From NCBI RefSeq assembly GCF_009789075.1, contig NZ_WNXQ01000007.1:124001-188000 (forward strand): a stretch of DNA of 64,000 nucleotides, given 5' to 3'. This stretch comes from Pseudooceanicola pacificus. GTDB lineage: Bacteria > Pseudomonadota > Alphaproteobacteria > Rhodobacterales > Rhodobacteraceae. Positions 18,889 through 26,455 of this stretch are shown in pieces; within the stretch, counting starts at the first letter, position 1, and each line of letters begins with the position of its first letter. A model generated the notes under the pieces. It ran no database searches. It was not told the origin of the DNA and saw nothing but the letters and a program-made list of their open reading frames with translations. Position numbers and translations under genes: made by a program.

Positions 18889-19209
18889 TCACTTTATAAG
18901 GTAATCGTCCAGCGATTTGCCTTCGTCGAGCAGTTGTTTGACCCAGCCGGGCTGACGGCCACGGCCGCTCCAGGTCTGTGTCGGGTCTGCGGGATCACGG
19001 TATTTCGGCGGATTGACCTTGCGGCTCTTCGAGGACTGGCCCGTCAGTTCCGAAAGGGAGAACCCCATTTCAAGAGCTTTCTGCTCAACCGCGGCCAGAG
19101 CCTTTTTCCGTTCCCGATCCTGGTAGGTCTTGATAGCCACATCGACATCCTTGCGCAGTTTCCGCAGCTCATCGAGAGACTTGCTTTCCAGATCGATACT
19201 CATGCTCAT
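18889..19209 (-). CDS. H-NS family nucleoid protein (HvrA-like)
   Basis: A 106-residue DNA-binding protein. The N-terminal two thirds is a charged coiled-coil-like oligomerisation region, and the C-terminal DNA-binding domain carries the hallmark TWSGRGRQPGWV followed by LDDYLIK. The family binds curved AT-rich DNA and silences or tunes genes; in Rhodobacter capsulatus HvrA modulates photosynthesis and nitrogen genes. The start at 19209 follows GGAAAG; a second ATG two codons later is possible. The gene and its 375-base upstream region are clearly richer in AT than the surroundings. Confidence 0.93.
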   Translation of the reverse strand: MSMSIDLESKSLDELRKLRKDVDVAIKTYQDRERKKALAAVEQKALEMGFSLSELTGQSSKSRKVNPPKYRDPADPTQTWSGRGRQPGWVKQLLDEGKSLDDYLIK

Positions 19210-19290
19210 TCTTTCCAGTTTTACAAATAACACGATCGCCATACATCAATGGCGACCAATATCCGGAGTTGATTTCCAGATATATGATGG

Positions 19291-19317
19291 AATGTAACGA
19301 GGTTTTGAAACTGTCAA
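19291..19317 (-). promoter_or_regulatory. Candidate sigma-70 promoter for the H-NS gene
   Basis: On the minus strand TTGACA (19312-19317) is followed after 15 bases by TACATT (19291-19296), about 80 bases before the start codon. The -35 is perfect; the -10 matches four of six and spacing is short. The surrounding DNA is AT-rich. Confidence 0.4.
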
Positions 19318-19442
19318 TAGCGGAGCCTGAACTGACACAAAATCTCTTTGAAACGGAACGTCAGATGACCGACAGGTAGAAATACAGGCTGATGCCATTA
19401 TCATCGGAACGGATCACAAATACGCCATTTCCGATGAAACTA

Positions 19443-19480
19443 GACGCCGCTTGGCGTCAATGCATTTTCCCAAGGGAAAA
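19443..19480. repeat. Two consecutive short hairpins in the AT-rich spacer
   Basis: GACGCC-GCTT-GGCGTC (19443-19458) is followed by TTTTCCC-AA-GGGAAAA (19465-19480). They lie in the 375-base gap between the H-NS gene and trpE(G). No gene is seen in the gap; a small RNA is possible but unsupported. Confidence 0.4.
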
Positions 19481-19530
19481 TTGAGAAACATTCTATTAAA
19501 AGGCGAAAATCCGCCAAATGGAATCGCGTC

Positions 19531-19557
19531 AAAGGATCGGCGAACTATCGCCGATCC
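19531..19557 (-). terminator. Rho-independent terminator after trpE(G)
   Basis: A perfect 10-bp stem, GGATCGGCGA with TCGCCGATCC (19534-19557), has a four-base loop and is followed on the minus strand by TTT. It begins 28 bases after the trpE(G) stop. The short U tract makes it moderate rather than strong. Confidence 0.65.
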
Positions 19558-19584
19558 CCGGAAGCGTAATACCCGATTTTTTGG

Positions 19585-21762
19585 TCAGACCGCTGCGCGG
19601 TCGCGCTGGTTCTGGTGGCTGGTCAGCCGCCCCACCACATTCTCGATGATCCGCATCCCGGCATCCTGCCCGAGGGACATGATGCTTTCGGGATGGAACT
19701 GGACCGCGGCCACCGGAAGCGAGCGGTGCTCGATCCCCATGACCACCTCGTCGGATGTGGTGGCGGTGACCGTCAGCTCGTCCGGCAGGGTGTCGCGGCG
19801 GGCGTGCAGCGAGTGGTAGCGCCCGATGGTGATCTGCTCGGGCAGGCCGGCAAAGACCGTGCCCGGGCTGTGCACCGTGATGCGCGAGGGCTTGCCATGC
19901 ATCGGGTCGTCCAGCTGGTCGAGCGTCGCACCGTAGTAATCCGCAATCGCCTGCAGGCCCAGACAGACCCCGAACAGCGGCAGACCGCGATCCAGGACCT
20001 GGGCAATGGTGGTGCGGCAGTCGAAATCCGAAGGGTTCCCCGGCCCGGGCGACAGCACCACCAGATCGGGGCGGAACCGGTCGAAGACCTCGCCCGACAG
20101 CGGGGTGCGCGTGGTCAGCACCTCGGCCCCCGTCTGGCGGAAATAGTTGGCGAGGGTGTGCACAAAGGAATCCTCGTGATCGACCAGAAGGATGCGCCGC
20201 CCCTTCCCGACCGGCAGCCGCCAGTCGTCGCCACCGCTCTCGTTCGCCTTGACGTCACCGCGGATGGCGGCGCGCATGGCGCTGGCCTTCAGCTCGGTCT
20301 CGGCCTCTTCCTCGTCCGGGTCGCTGTCGTTCAGCAGGGTCGCGCCCGCCCGCACCTCGGCCACACCGTTCTTGATGCGGATGGTGCGCAGGGTCAGGCC
20401 GGTGTTCATGTCGCCGTCGAACTGGATCGCGCCCACGGCGCCGCCATACCAGAACCGCGTGCTCTTTTCATGGCTCTCGATAAAGCGCATGGCCCAGAGC
20501 TTGGGCGCGCCCGTCACCGTCACGGCCCAGGCGTGGGACAGGAAGGCGTCAAAGGCATCCATGCCCTCGCGCAGCCGCCCCTCGATATGGTCGACGGTGT
20601 GGATCAGGCGCGAATACATCTCGATCTGCCGCCGTCCGATGACGCGGACGGACCCCGGCTCGCACACCCGGCTCTTGTCGTTGCGGTCGACGTCGGAGCA
20701 CATCGTCAGCTCGCTCTCGTCCTTCTTGGACTGCAGCAGCTTGAGGATCTGTTCGCTGTCCTCGATGGCATCCACACCGCGTTTGATGGTGCCGGAAATC
20801 GGGCAGGTCTCGACCCGGCGGCCGGTGACGCGCACGAACATCTCGGGGCTGGCGCCGACAAGGTATTCCTGCTCGCCCAGGTTCATCATGAAACCGAACG
20901 GCGCCGGGTTGATCTTCTTCAGACGCTTGAAGATGGCCGAGGGCGCATCGTTGCACGGCTCATAGAACACCTGCCCCGGGACCACCTCGAACAGGTCGCC
21001 GCGGCGAAAGCTCTTCTTGGCCTCGCGCACCAGTTCGGCATATTCGCCCGGCGCATGGTCGCCGCGCGGCAGATCCGACGGGCCCTTGCGGAACGGTTCG
21101 GCCACGCCGCCCGAGGTCAGGCCCTCGGTGGACAGATCGCCCTGCGCGAAATCGTAGCTGTAGGTAAAGGCGCGCGCCGAATAGTGGTCGTTGACCAGCA
21201 GCGTGTCGATCAGGAACAGCACCAGGTCGCGCTGGTCGTCGGGGCGTTTCAGCTTCAGCTCGATCGGTTCGAACTGGAAGGCGAGGTCATAGCCGAAGGC
21301 GCCGTAGAGGCCCAGGTGGCTGTCCTCCTCGGTTTCGAACAGCGCCGTGATGGCCCGCAGAACCGAAAAGACCGACGGCGCGCGCGAACGCTCTTCCTCG
21401 TTATAGACGCGGTCGGGCGTGCGGATGGTCAGCGCGATGACGTCCTGCCGGTCATCCAGCCGCGCGATGGCGGGCAGCCCGTCCAGCACCGGGCGGATGA
21501 TCCGCAGCAGCACCTCGCCGCGGGCGTTCAGGGCGCGCAGGGCCATATCGCGGCCGCGCGCCTCGATCATCAGCGGCGGTTCCGAAAAGCCGAATTCCCA
21601 CCGGGTGTAGCGCCCGGGATATTCGTAGTTCGAGCTGAAGAGCGCCCCGCGATGGCTGTCCAGCCGTTCGGCCAGCTCCTCGGACGAGGTGATATAGGTT
21701 GCGGGGGATTCGCGTCGGGAAACTGTGACGCCCCCGGTGGTGACGAAAGTCAGGTCGGTCAT
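19585..21762 (-). CDS. trpE(G): Fused anthranilate synthase TrpE(G)
   Basis: A 725-residue fusion of the synthase and glutamine amidotransferase subunits that makes anthranilate from chorismate and glutamine, first step of tryptophan synthesis. Residues 1-510 are TrpE, with the [14 protein letters not shown] tryptophan-pocket region, [10 protein letters not shown] and [20 protein letters not shown]. Residues 530-725 are TrpG, with the nucleophile in GVCLGLQA (Cys near 600) and FHPES (His near 690). The layout is that of the rhizobial TrpE(G). There is no good Shine-Dalgarno; the ATG overlaps the stop of a short upstream frame. A possible tryptophan-rich leader precedes it. Confidence 0.95.
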   Translation of the reverse strand: MTDLTFVTTGGVTVSRRESPATYITSSEELAERLDSHRGALFSSNYEYPGRYTRWEFGFSEPPLMIEARGRDMALRALNARGEVLLRIIRPVLDGLPAIARLDDRQDVIALTIRTPDRVYNEEERSRAPSVFSVLRAITALFETEEDSHLGLYGAFGYDLAFQFEPIELKLKRPDDQRDLVLFLIDTLLVNDHYSARAFTYSYDFAQGDLSTEGLTSGGVAEPFRKGPSDLPRGDHAPGEYAELVREAKKSFRRGDLFEVVPGQVFYEPCNDAPSAIFKRLKKINPAPFGFMMNLGEQEYLVGASPEMFVRVTGRRVETCPISGTIKRGVDAIEDSEQILKLLQSKKDESELTMCSDVDRNDKSRVCEPGSVRVIGRRQIEMYSRLIHTVDHIEGRLREGMDAFDAFLSHAWAVTVTGAPKLWAMRFIESHEKSTRFWYGGAVGAIQFDGDMNTGLTLRTIRIKNGVAEVRAGATLLNDSDPDEEEAETELKASAMRAAIRGDVKANESGGDDWRLPVGKGRRILLVDHEDSFVHTLANYFRQTGAEVLTTRTPLSGEVFDRFRPDLVVLSPGPGNPSDFDCRTTIAQVLDRGLPLFGVCLGLQAIADYYGATLDQLDDPMHGKPSRITVHSPGTVFAGLPEQITIGRYHSLHARRDTLPDELTVTATTSDEVVMGIEHRSLPVAAVQFHPESIMSLGQDAGMRIIENVVGRLTSHQNQRDRAAV

Positions 21763-21817
21763 GTCGCTGTGATCTCATGTGCTGGGGCCGGGATGCCCCG
21801 GTGGACGATGCAAAGGG

Positions 21818-21883
21818 TCAGTGGATCGATGGGCGGCGCCATCGCCAGTCCTTGGTCCTGATTTGCCATCGTAGTATGCACAT
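21818..21883 (-). CDS. Candidate tryptophan leader peptide (trpL-like)
   Basis: A 21-codon frame upstream of trpE(G) encodes a peptide with three tryptophans, two of them in the stretch KDWRWRRPSIH before the stop. It ends 56 bases before trpE(G). The Trp codons overlap a hairpin (CGATGG-CGCCGC-CCATCG), and a second GC-rich hairpin (GGGGC-ATCCCG-GCCCC) follows. This is the arrangement expected for tryptophan attenuation, known for rhizobial trpE(G). However, no U tract follows the second hairpin and the Shine-Dalgarno is distant, so the call is tentative. Confidence 0.4.
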   Translation of the reverse strand: MCILRWQIRTKDWRWRRPSIH

Positions 21884-21925
21884 GGGTCGAATGATATCCT
21901 GCGTCGCGCAGCTGACGGGCACCAT

Positions 21926-21954
21926 GCTCTAGCAAGCAGCGCGATGGTTGTAAA
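21926..21954 (-). promoter_or_regulatory. Candidate promoter of the trpE(G) leader transcript
   Basis: On the minus strand TTTACA (21949-21954) is separated by 17 bases from TAGAGC (21926-21931). It would start transcription about 35 bases before the leader peptide start. The -35 matches five of six, the -10 three of six. Confidence 0.4.
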
Positions 21955-22058
21955 CATGCGGAAAGCCGCCGGTCAGCGCAAGATCCGCTTGTGGACGGAC
22001 CTACGCCCCCCATAGTGGGTGCCAATTGATTGACTTAATTTGTTTACGCGAGGTCGTG

Positions 22059-23078
22059 ATGACTCAGCCGCTTGCCCCTTTGCCGGACCGTCCGTTGAAT
22101 GTCTGCGTTGTCGGGCCGGGGGCCATAGGCGGTGTGATCGCGGCCCGCCTGGCCCTGGCGGAAAAGGGCGGCGCCCTGGGGGCTGTCTCGGTGGTGGCGC
22201 GTGGCTCTCATCTCAAGGCGATCCGCACCTATGGCCTGCGCATCACCACGCCCGATCAGCCCGATCCGCTTGCCCTGCCCGTCACCGCTGTCGAGAACCC
22301 GGCAGAGCTGCCGCCGCAGGACCTTGTCATCACCGCGCTGAAGGGGCACCAGATCCCGGCGATGGCCGCGCGCCTGTCGCGTCTGCTGGCCCCGCACGGG
22401 CGCATCATGCCCGTGGTGAACGGCGTGCCCTGGTGGTACCCGCTGCCCGACGGCCAGGGCGGGTTTCACGGCGCCGAAGAGGTCGATCCCGGCGGTGTGC
22501 TCTGGCGCGACATCGGCCCCGAACGGGCGATTGGCGCCATCGCCTATTTCGGCGCCTCGGTGCCCGAGCCGGGGCTGGTTGCGCTCGAGATCGAGGGCTA
22601 TCTGGATATCGGCCGCCTGCCGGGCGAGGACCGGGCGGATGTCGACCGGGTGGCAGAGCTGCTGCGCGGGGCGGGCTGGATGATCCGCACGACCGAGCCT
22701 TACCAGAATTCGCTCTGGACCAAGCTGTTCAGCAACTGCGCCTTCAATTCGGTTGCGGCGGTCACCCGCGTGGCCTCGGCGCGCGCCATGCAGGATCCGG
22801 TGCTGCGCGCGCTGGCCGGCGACATCATGGAAGAGGTCCGCGCCATCGCCGCCGCCGAGGGGGCCGAGATCCGCATGACCACCGAAAAGCGCCTGGACCT
22901 GGCCGAGCGCAATGCCAGCTTCAAACCCTCGACCCTGCAGGATCTGGAAAAGGGCCGCCACATGGAGCTGGAGCCGATCTTTGGCGCCACCATCGCCGTG
23001 GCCAAGGCGCGCGGCATCCCCTGCCCCAAGCTGGAACTGATGACAGCGATCCTGCGCGCGGTGCAAGAGACGCTCTGA
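22059..23078 (+). CDS. panE: 2-dehydropantoate 2-reductase (ketopantoate reductase) family protein
   Basis: A 339-residue NADPH-dependent reductase expected to convert ketopantoate to pantoate for coenzyme A synthesis. The nucleotide-binding loop is CVVGPGAIGGVIAARLA near residue 20; the catalytic lysine region is TEPYQNSLWTKLFSNCAFN, and the C-terminal helical domain carries the conserved Glu in a KGRHMELEPIFG segment. ATG 22059 is preceded by GAGG. It stands alone, divergent from trpE(G). Many family members outside pan operons act on other 2-oxo acids, so the specific substrate is less sure than the fold. Confidence 0.85.
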   Translation: MTQPLAPLPDRPLNVCVVGPGAIGGVIAARLALAEKGGALGAVSVVARGSHLKAIRTYGLRITTPDQPDPLALPVTAVENPAELPPQDLVITALKGHQIPAMAARLSRLLAPHGRIMPVVNGVPWWYPLPDGQGGFHGAEEVDPGGVLWRDIGPERAIGAIAYFGASVPEPGLVALEIEGYLDIGRLPGEDRADVDRVAELLRGAGWMIRTTEPYQNSLWTKLFSNCAFNSVAAVTRVASARAMQDPVLRALAGDIMEEVRAIAAAEGAEIRMTTEKRLDLAERNASFKPSTLQDLEKGRHMELEPIFGATIAVAKARGIPCPKLELMTAILRAVQETL

Positions 23079-23100
23079 CCCGCCGCATCCGGACTATTGG

Positions 23101-23262
23101 GTCCGGCCGCCGGGACGGGTCCGGCTGTAGGTCCGGGTCCGGGTCCGGCTGACAGTACGGGTACGGTTACGGGTACGGTTACGGGTACGGGTACGGGTAC
23201 GGGTACGGGTACGGGTACGGGTACGGGTACGGGTACGGGTACGGGTACGGGTACGGGTACGG
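23101..23262. repeat. Hexanucleotide tandem repeat array (GTACGG/GTCCGG)
   Basis: From 23155 to 23262 there are 18 uninterrupted hexamers: 16 GTACGG and 2 TTACGG. The same six-base register extends left to 23101 as GTCCGG copies with degenerate units. It begins 22 bases after the panE stop, between convergent genes, and has no spacers, so it is not CRISPR. Reading frames through it give Gly-Thr, Arg-Thr or Pro-Val dipeptide runs without start signals. Such arrays arise and change length by replication slippage. Confidence 0.95.
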
Positions 23263-23310
23263 GGAGGCCGTGCCCTGAGCCGCCCTGTCCGGTCAACCAC
23301 CAGATCAGGA

Positions 23311-23530
23311 TTTGCAAAGACCGCTTTGCAAACGCCCCTGTGCAGAACGCGTTTTGCAAAGAGTGATTTGCATCATGCGGTTTGCAAAAAGGGACCGGAC
23401 ACCGGACACGCCATCCGGCGCAAGCCTCCCGGACCCCGGGTCACAGCTGTGCCAGACCCCGGTTCAGGGAACCTGAGCACAGCACAGCCCCGGAAGCGCC
23501 TTTACAAAACGCGGCCCGAGACTTTGCAAA
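23311..23530. repeat. 14-bp iteron-like array with a TTTGCAAA palindrome core
   Basis: Six consecutive 14-base units (23311, 23325, 23339, 23353, 23367, 23381) each begin with TTTGCAAA or a close variant (TGTGCAGA at 23339, TTTGCATC at 23367). Two more occurrences follow at 23501 (TTTACAAA) and 23523. The unit length is not a multiple of three, so coding is unlikely. The array lies between the 3' ends of convergent genes. The palindromic core and fixed phase resemble a multi-copy protein-binding site, but none is known to me with this sequence. Confidence 0.85.
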
Positions 23531-23544
23531 CACCTCGCACCAGC

Positions 23545-24126
23545 TCAGCGCAGCCCGTCCATCGCCTTGATATCGGACACCGCCAGCCCGCCAACCCGGT
23601 CGTGGATGCGCGGGCCACAGGACATGGCAAGAGCCAGCAGCAGCTCGTCATCGCGCGGGCCGTCGGGCAACCCGACCTCCATCGCGTCGAAATGCGAGCG
23701 CACATAGGCCGCGTTGATATGGCCAAGCGGCACGTCGATCCGGCTGCCCGGCCCGCCCTGTTTCATCGCCGAGGGCACGATGGCCAGCGCCTCGCCCAGC
23801 CGTTCGCGCATCGCATAGCCGCCCGGCACGTGCCAGAGGGCCGTATGCTCCAGCTCTCCGCGCGTGCCGCACATGGCGGCCTTGCCGTAACCGTCGATGC
23901 CCTCGCGCCCGCCCATGACCTCGATCAGGCGGTCGGTCATCATCAGGCCGAGCGGCTTCAGCGCCTCCATCCCCGGCTGGATATCGGCGGTGTAGCTGCC
24001 CGCATAGGGGTTGCGCACCAGGGCGACAATGGCCCCGCGCCGGCGCGGTACGGTGGCCACCGGTCCGCCGTCATGGGCGATGTCCTCTAGAAAAATCATC
24101 GTCTTGCGCAGGGTGAATTCAGTCAT
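23545..24126 (-). CDS. Amino acid synthesis family protein (AA_synth, PF06684-like)
   Basis: A 193-residue soluble protein matching the family named amino acid synthesis, whose real reaction is unclear. Features are LEDIAHDGGP, a conserved VRNPYAGSYTADIQPGM, YGKAAMCGTRGELEHTALWH and SRIDVPLGHINAAYVRSHFD. The start at 24126 lies within ATGACTGA, overlapping the previous stop by eight bases. It is last in the molybdenum-hydroxylase operon. Constant association with UPF0280 and catabolic genes suggests a hydrolase or isomerase step in N-compound breakdown, which is inference. Confidence 0.85.
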   Translation of the reverse strand: MTEFTLRKTMIFLEDIAHDGGPVATVPRRRGAIVALVRNPYAGSYTADIQPGMEALKPLGLMMTDRLIEVMGGREGIDGYGKAAMCGTRGELEHTALWHVPGGYAMRERLGEALAIVPSAMKQGGPGSRIDVPLGHINAAYVRSHFDAMEVGLPDGPRDDELLLALAMSCGPRIHDRVGGLAVSDIKAMDGLR

Positions 24127-24949
24127 GTCCAGCATCCGTTACCAGTTTTCCAATTCCGCCGACCAGCCGGAACCGCCCCTGCAGCTCCAGCCGTGCCCCG
24201 CCGATCAGCCCGCGTGAAACCAGCCCCTCGGCATAGGTCGCGCCACGGGCCAGGGCCTCTTCGATCTCGGCCTCGCTCAGCGCGCCGACCCCGGTGGTGA
24301 CGGGCCGGTCGCCCAGGTCGCTGTCGGGCGAGAGCTGACTGGCCGGGACGCGGGTCACGGCCGGGTGGCCCGGCAGGTCGATCCGGTTCGCGATCATCGT
24401 GGCCGCCGCATCCGCCAGGGCCGCCGAACGCGCAACCGCGGTCACCGCATCGGCCATGCCCAGCGAATGCGACCGCCCGCCCCAGCCCGAGGTCGCCATG
24501 CCGCGCCAGGGGGTCTGCGCGTCGATCCGGATGGTGCCGCCGGGCATTGCGGCCCTGATCTCTTGCCTTGGCGTGAGGTGAAAGGCCACGTCGCCGCCGT
24601 TGTTCACCCAGGCCAGGGTCACCTCGCGGAAATGGGACATGCTGGCGAGGATCTCGTCGGCCACGGCCCCGGCGACGGCGGCCATCGGGGTGATGAACTC
24701 GGGCTTGAAATGCACCGTGGCGCTGCGCATCCGGCGGGCGACATGGCCCAGCAGGGGCGGCGAATCTGCCCGGCGCAGCGCGGGCAGTTCAGAGACCAGT
24801 TCCTGCAGCAGCCCCTCGAACCGGGCGGCGGCGGCGGCCATCGCCTGGGCCCGGGCCGCGCCTTCGGCCTTGACGATCAGGTCGATCGGGCCTTCGTGCA
24901 GATGCATCCGCTCGCCATCCGGCAACATGCGGATCTGGGGGCCGGTCAT
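24119..24949 (-). CDS. UPF0280 family protein
   Basis: A 276-residue soluble protein of the UPF0280 family, whose function is not established; the fold is related to ApbE-like flavin transferases. Diagnostic stretches are LHEGPIDLIVKAEG near residue 20, EFITPMAAVAGAVADEIL, the NNGGDVAFHL motif and TSGWGGRSHSLGMADAVTAV. Start and stop overlap its neighbours (ATGA with the upstream gene), so it is translated with the reductase-like gene before it. An ApbE-like role in flavin attachment to a partner in this operon is possible but unproven. Confidence 0.88.
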   Translation of the reverse strand: MTGPQIRMLPDGERMHLHEGPIDLIVKAEGAARAQAMAAAAARFEGLLQELVSELPALRRADSPPLLGHVARRMRSATVHFKPEFITPMAAVAGAVADEILASMSHFREVTLAWVNNGGDVAFHLTPRQEIRAAMPGGTIRIDAQTPWRGMATSGWGGRSHSLGMADAVTAVARSAALADAAATMIANRIDLPGHPAVTRVPASQLSPDSDLGDRPVTTGVGALSEAEIEEALARGATYAEGLVSRGLIGGARLELQGRFRLVGGIGKLVTDAGHD

Positions 24950-26409
24950 GCCCCGTCGCGGCCCGGCAGGCGGCGGTTGCTGGCCCCGTATTCGTTGCCC
25001 GTGGCGAGGATGTCGTCGAGATCGCGCACCGCGCCGTCATGGCCCCCGAGCGCGCGATAGCTGTCGCGCGGCAGGGTGAATTCCAGCGGCGCAACCAGCG
25101 CCGGCGTGGGCACATAGCCAAAGCTGCCGGGCGGCAGCTGCGTCACGTCGGTCATCAGGGTGATGCCGCCGCCGGGCCAGACATAGGCCGGCGCGCCGCC
25201 CACCGTCACGCGGACCTCGCCCGACTGCACCGCCCGGGTCAGCCGGACCGGGTTGCGCGTGGCGCCCGAGCGCAGCGATCCCCCCGCCCCCGCGGCGAAA
25301 AGCACGGTGCAGAGCGCGGGTTCGCAATTCTCGGCGATCAGGGCGACGGTCTGCTGCAGCGCCTCGGGCATCGGCTGCGGCTGCGGCTGCAGCGCTTCGT
25401 CCAGCACGTAATAGGCCGAATGCTCGCCGGTGGTCGAAACCATCAGCAGGGTCAGCCCGGGGCGCGCGCCCTTTTTCTCCAGCCAGGGGTTCAGGATCGA
25501 CAGCGGATCCTCGATATCGGTGCCGCCCCAGCCCAGCCCCGGTTCGGCCACGCGGAAATAGCGCCCCGGGGTCGAGCGGTGGCCCCGGATGCGGATGCCG
25601 GTGTCGGGCCAGCCCAGCACCTTGCCCGCCTGATGTTCCGAAACCACGCCGGTGATATGGTCATCGACCACCACCACCTCGTCCACCAGCCCGTGCCATT
25701 GCGCGGCGAACATGCCGATGGTGGCCGATCCGCAGCCCACGCGCATCCGTTCCTCGCGCTTGCCGTCGACGACGGGCGGCTGGCCGGCCTGCACGGTGAC
25801 CTGCGCGCCGCCTTCGATCTGCAGCTCCACCGCCTCGCAGTTGCACAGCGCCAGCAGCGTGTCGCAGGTCGCGCGGCCCTCGGCCTTGGACCCGCCGGTC
25901 AGGTGCTCGACCCCGCCGAGCGAAAGCATCTGCGAGCCGTATTCCGAGGTGACGACCAGCCCGACAACCTCGCCCCGGGCCAGGACGCGCGCGCCCTCGT
26001 GGCCCAGGTGGCGGTCGGTGTCGATCTTCACCTTCACGCCGCAGTAGGAATAGATCGCCTCGGTCACTACGGTGACAAAATCCACCCCGTCGAACTGGCG
26101 CGACACGATGAAGGGCGCGGGCTTGTAGTCCGGATAGGTCGTGCCCGCCCCGATGGCCGTCACCGTCACGCCGTCATCGGCCAGCAGCCTGCCGTCCCAG
26201 TCACGCGCCAGGAAGGGGCGCAGGGGCGTTCCCTTTGCTTCGGCCGCGTCGAGGATCGTCAGCGGGTCGCAGCGCACGATCTGCCCGCCGTGGTTGGCAT
26301 AGCGGTCGCAGGCGCCGGTGCGCCCTTCGGCCACGTAGCACATCACCGGGCAGGCATCGCAGCGGACCTTGTCCGCCGCCGCGGGTTTCTGGGGGGTCAC
26401 GTCGTTCAT
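24946..26409 (-). CDS. 6-hydroxynicotinate reductase-like iron-sulfur protein
   Basis: A 487-residue protein resembling the 6-hydroxynicotinate reductase of anaerobic nicotinate fermentation, which reduces the ring to a tetrahydro-oxo lactam. Near the N-terminus CDACPVMCYVAEGRTGAC (C-x2-C-x3-C-x9-C) should bind an iron-sulfur cluster. Other marks are YSYCGVKVKIDTDRHLG, LTGGSKAEGRATCDTLLALC and RVGCGSATIGMFA. ATG 26409 is preceded by GGAAGG at a slightly long distance. It follows the molybdenum hydroxylase by 46 bases and overlaps the UPF0280 gene. Substrate specificity is transferred by family name only. Confidence 0.8.
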   Translation of the reverse strand: MNDVTPQKPAAADKVRCDACPVMCYVAEGRTGACDRYANHGGQIVRCDPLTILDAAEAKGTPLRPFLARDWDGRLLADDGVTVTAIGAGTTYPDYKPAPFIVSRQFDGVDFVTVVTEAIYSYCGVKVKIDTDRHLGHEGARVLARGEVVGLVVTSEYGSQMLSLGGVEHLTGGSKAEGRATCDTLLALCNCEAVELQIEGGAQVTVQAGQPPVVDGKREERMRVGCGSATIGMFAAQWHGLVDEVVVVDDHITGVVSEHQAGKVLGWPDTGIRIRGHRSTPGRYFRVAEPGLGWGGTDIEDPLSILNPWLEKKGARPGLTLLMVSTTGEHSAYYVLDEALQPQPQPMPEALQQTVALIAENCEPALCTVLFAAGAGGSLRSGATRNPVRLTRAVQSGEVRVTVGGAPAYVWPGGGITLMTDVTQLPPGSFGYVPTPALVAPLEFTLPRDSYRALGGHDGAVRDLDDILATGNEYGASNRRLPGRDGA

Positions 26410-26455
26410 GGCGTAGGGGCCTTCCGGGCCGTGGCGGCCTTTGCAGGGAGGGGGG

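Noticed and set aside
21762-21870. A 36-residue peptide frame (MANQDQG start) overlapping the trpE(G) start as the leader peptide
   Set aside because: It begins like rhizobial leaders but has no tryptophan codon; the neighbouring frame with three Trp codons is the better candidate.
23101-23262. CRISPR array
   Set aside because: Units are 6 bases in direct contact with no spacers, and no cas genes are present.
22700-23359. Pro-Val or Arg-Thr repeat protein on the minus strand
   Set aside because: The dipeptide runs come from the hexamer array itself; there is no start signal and the frame runs antisense into panE.
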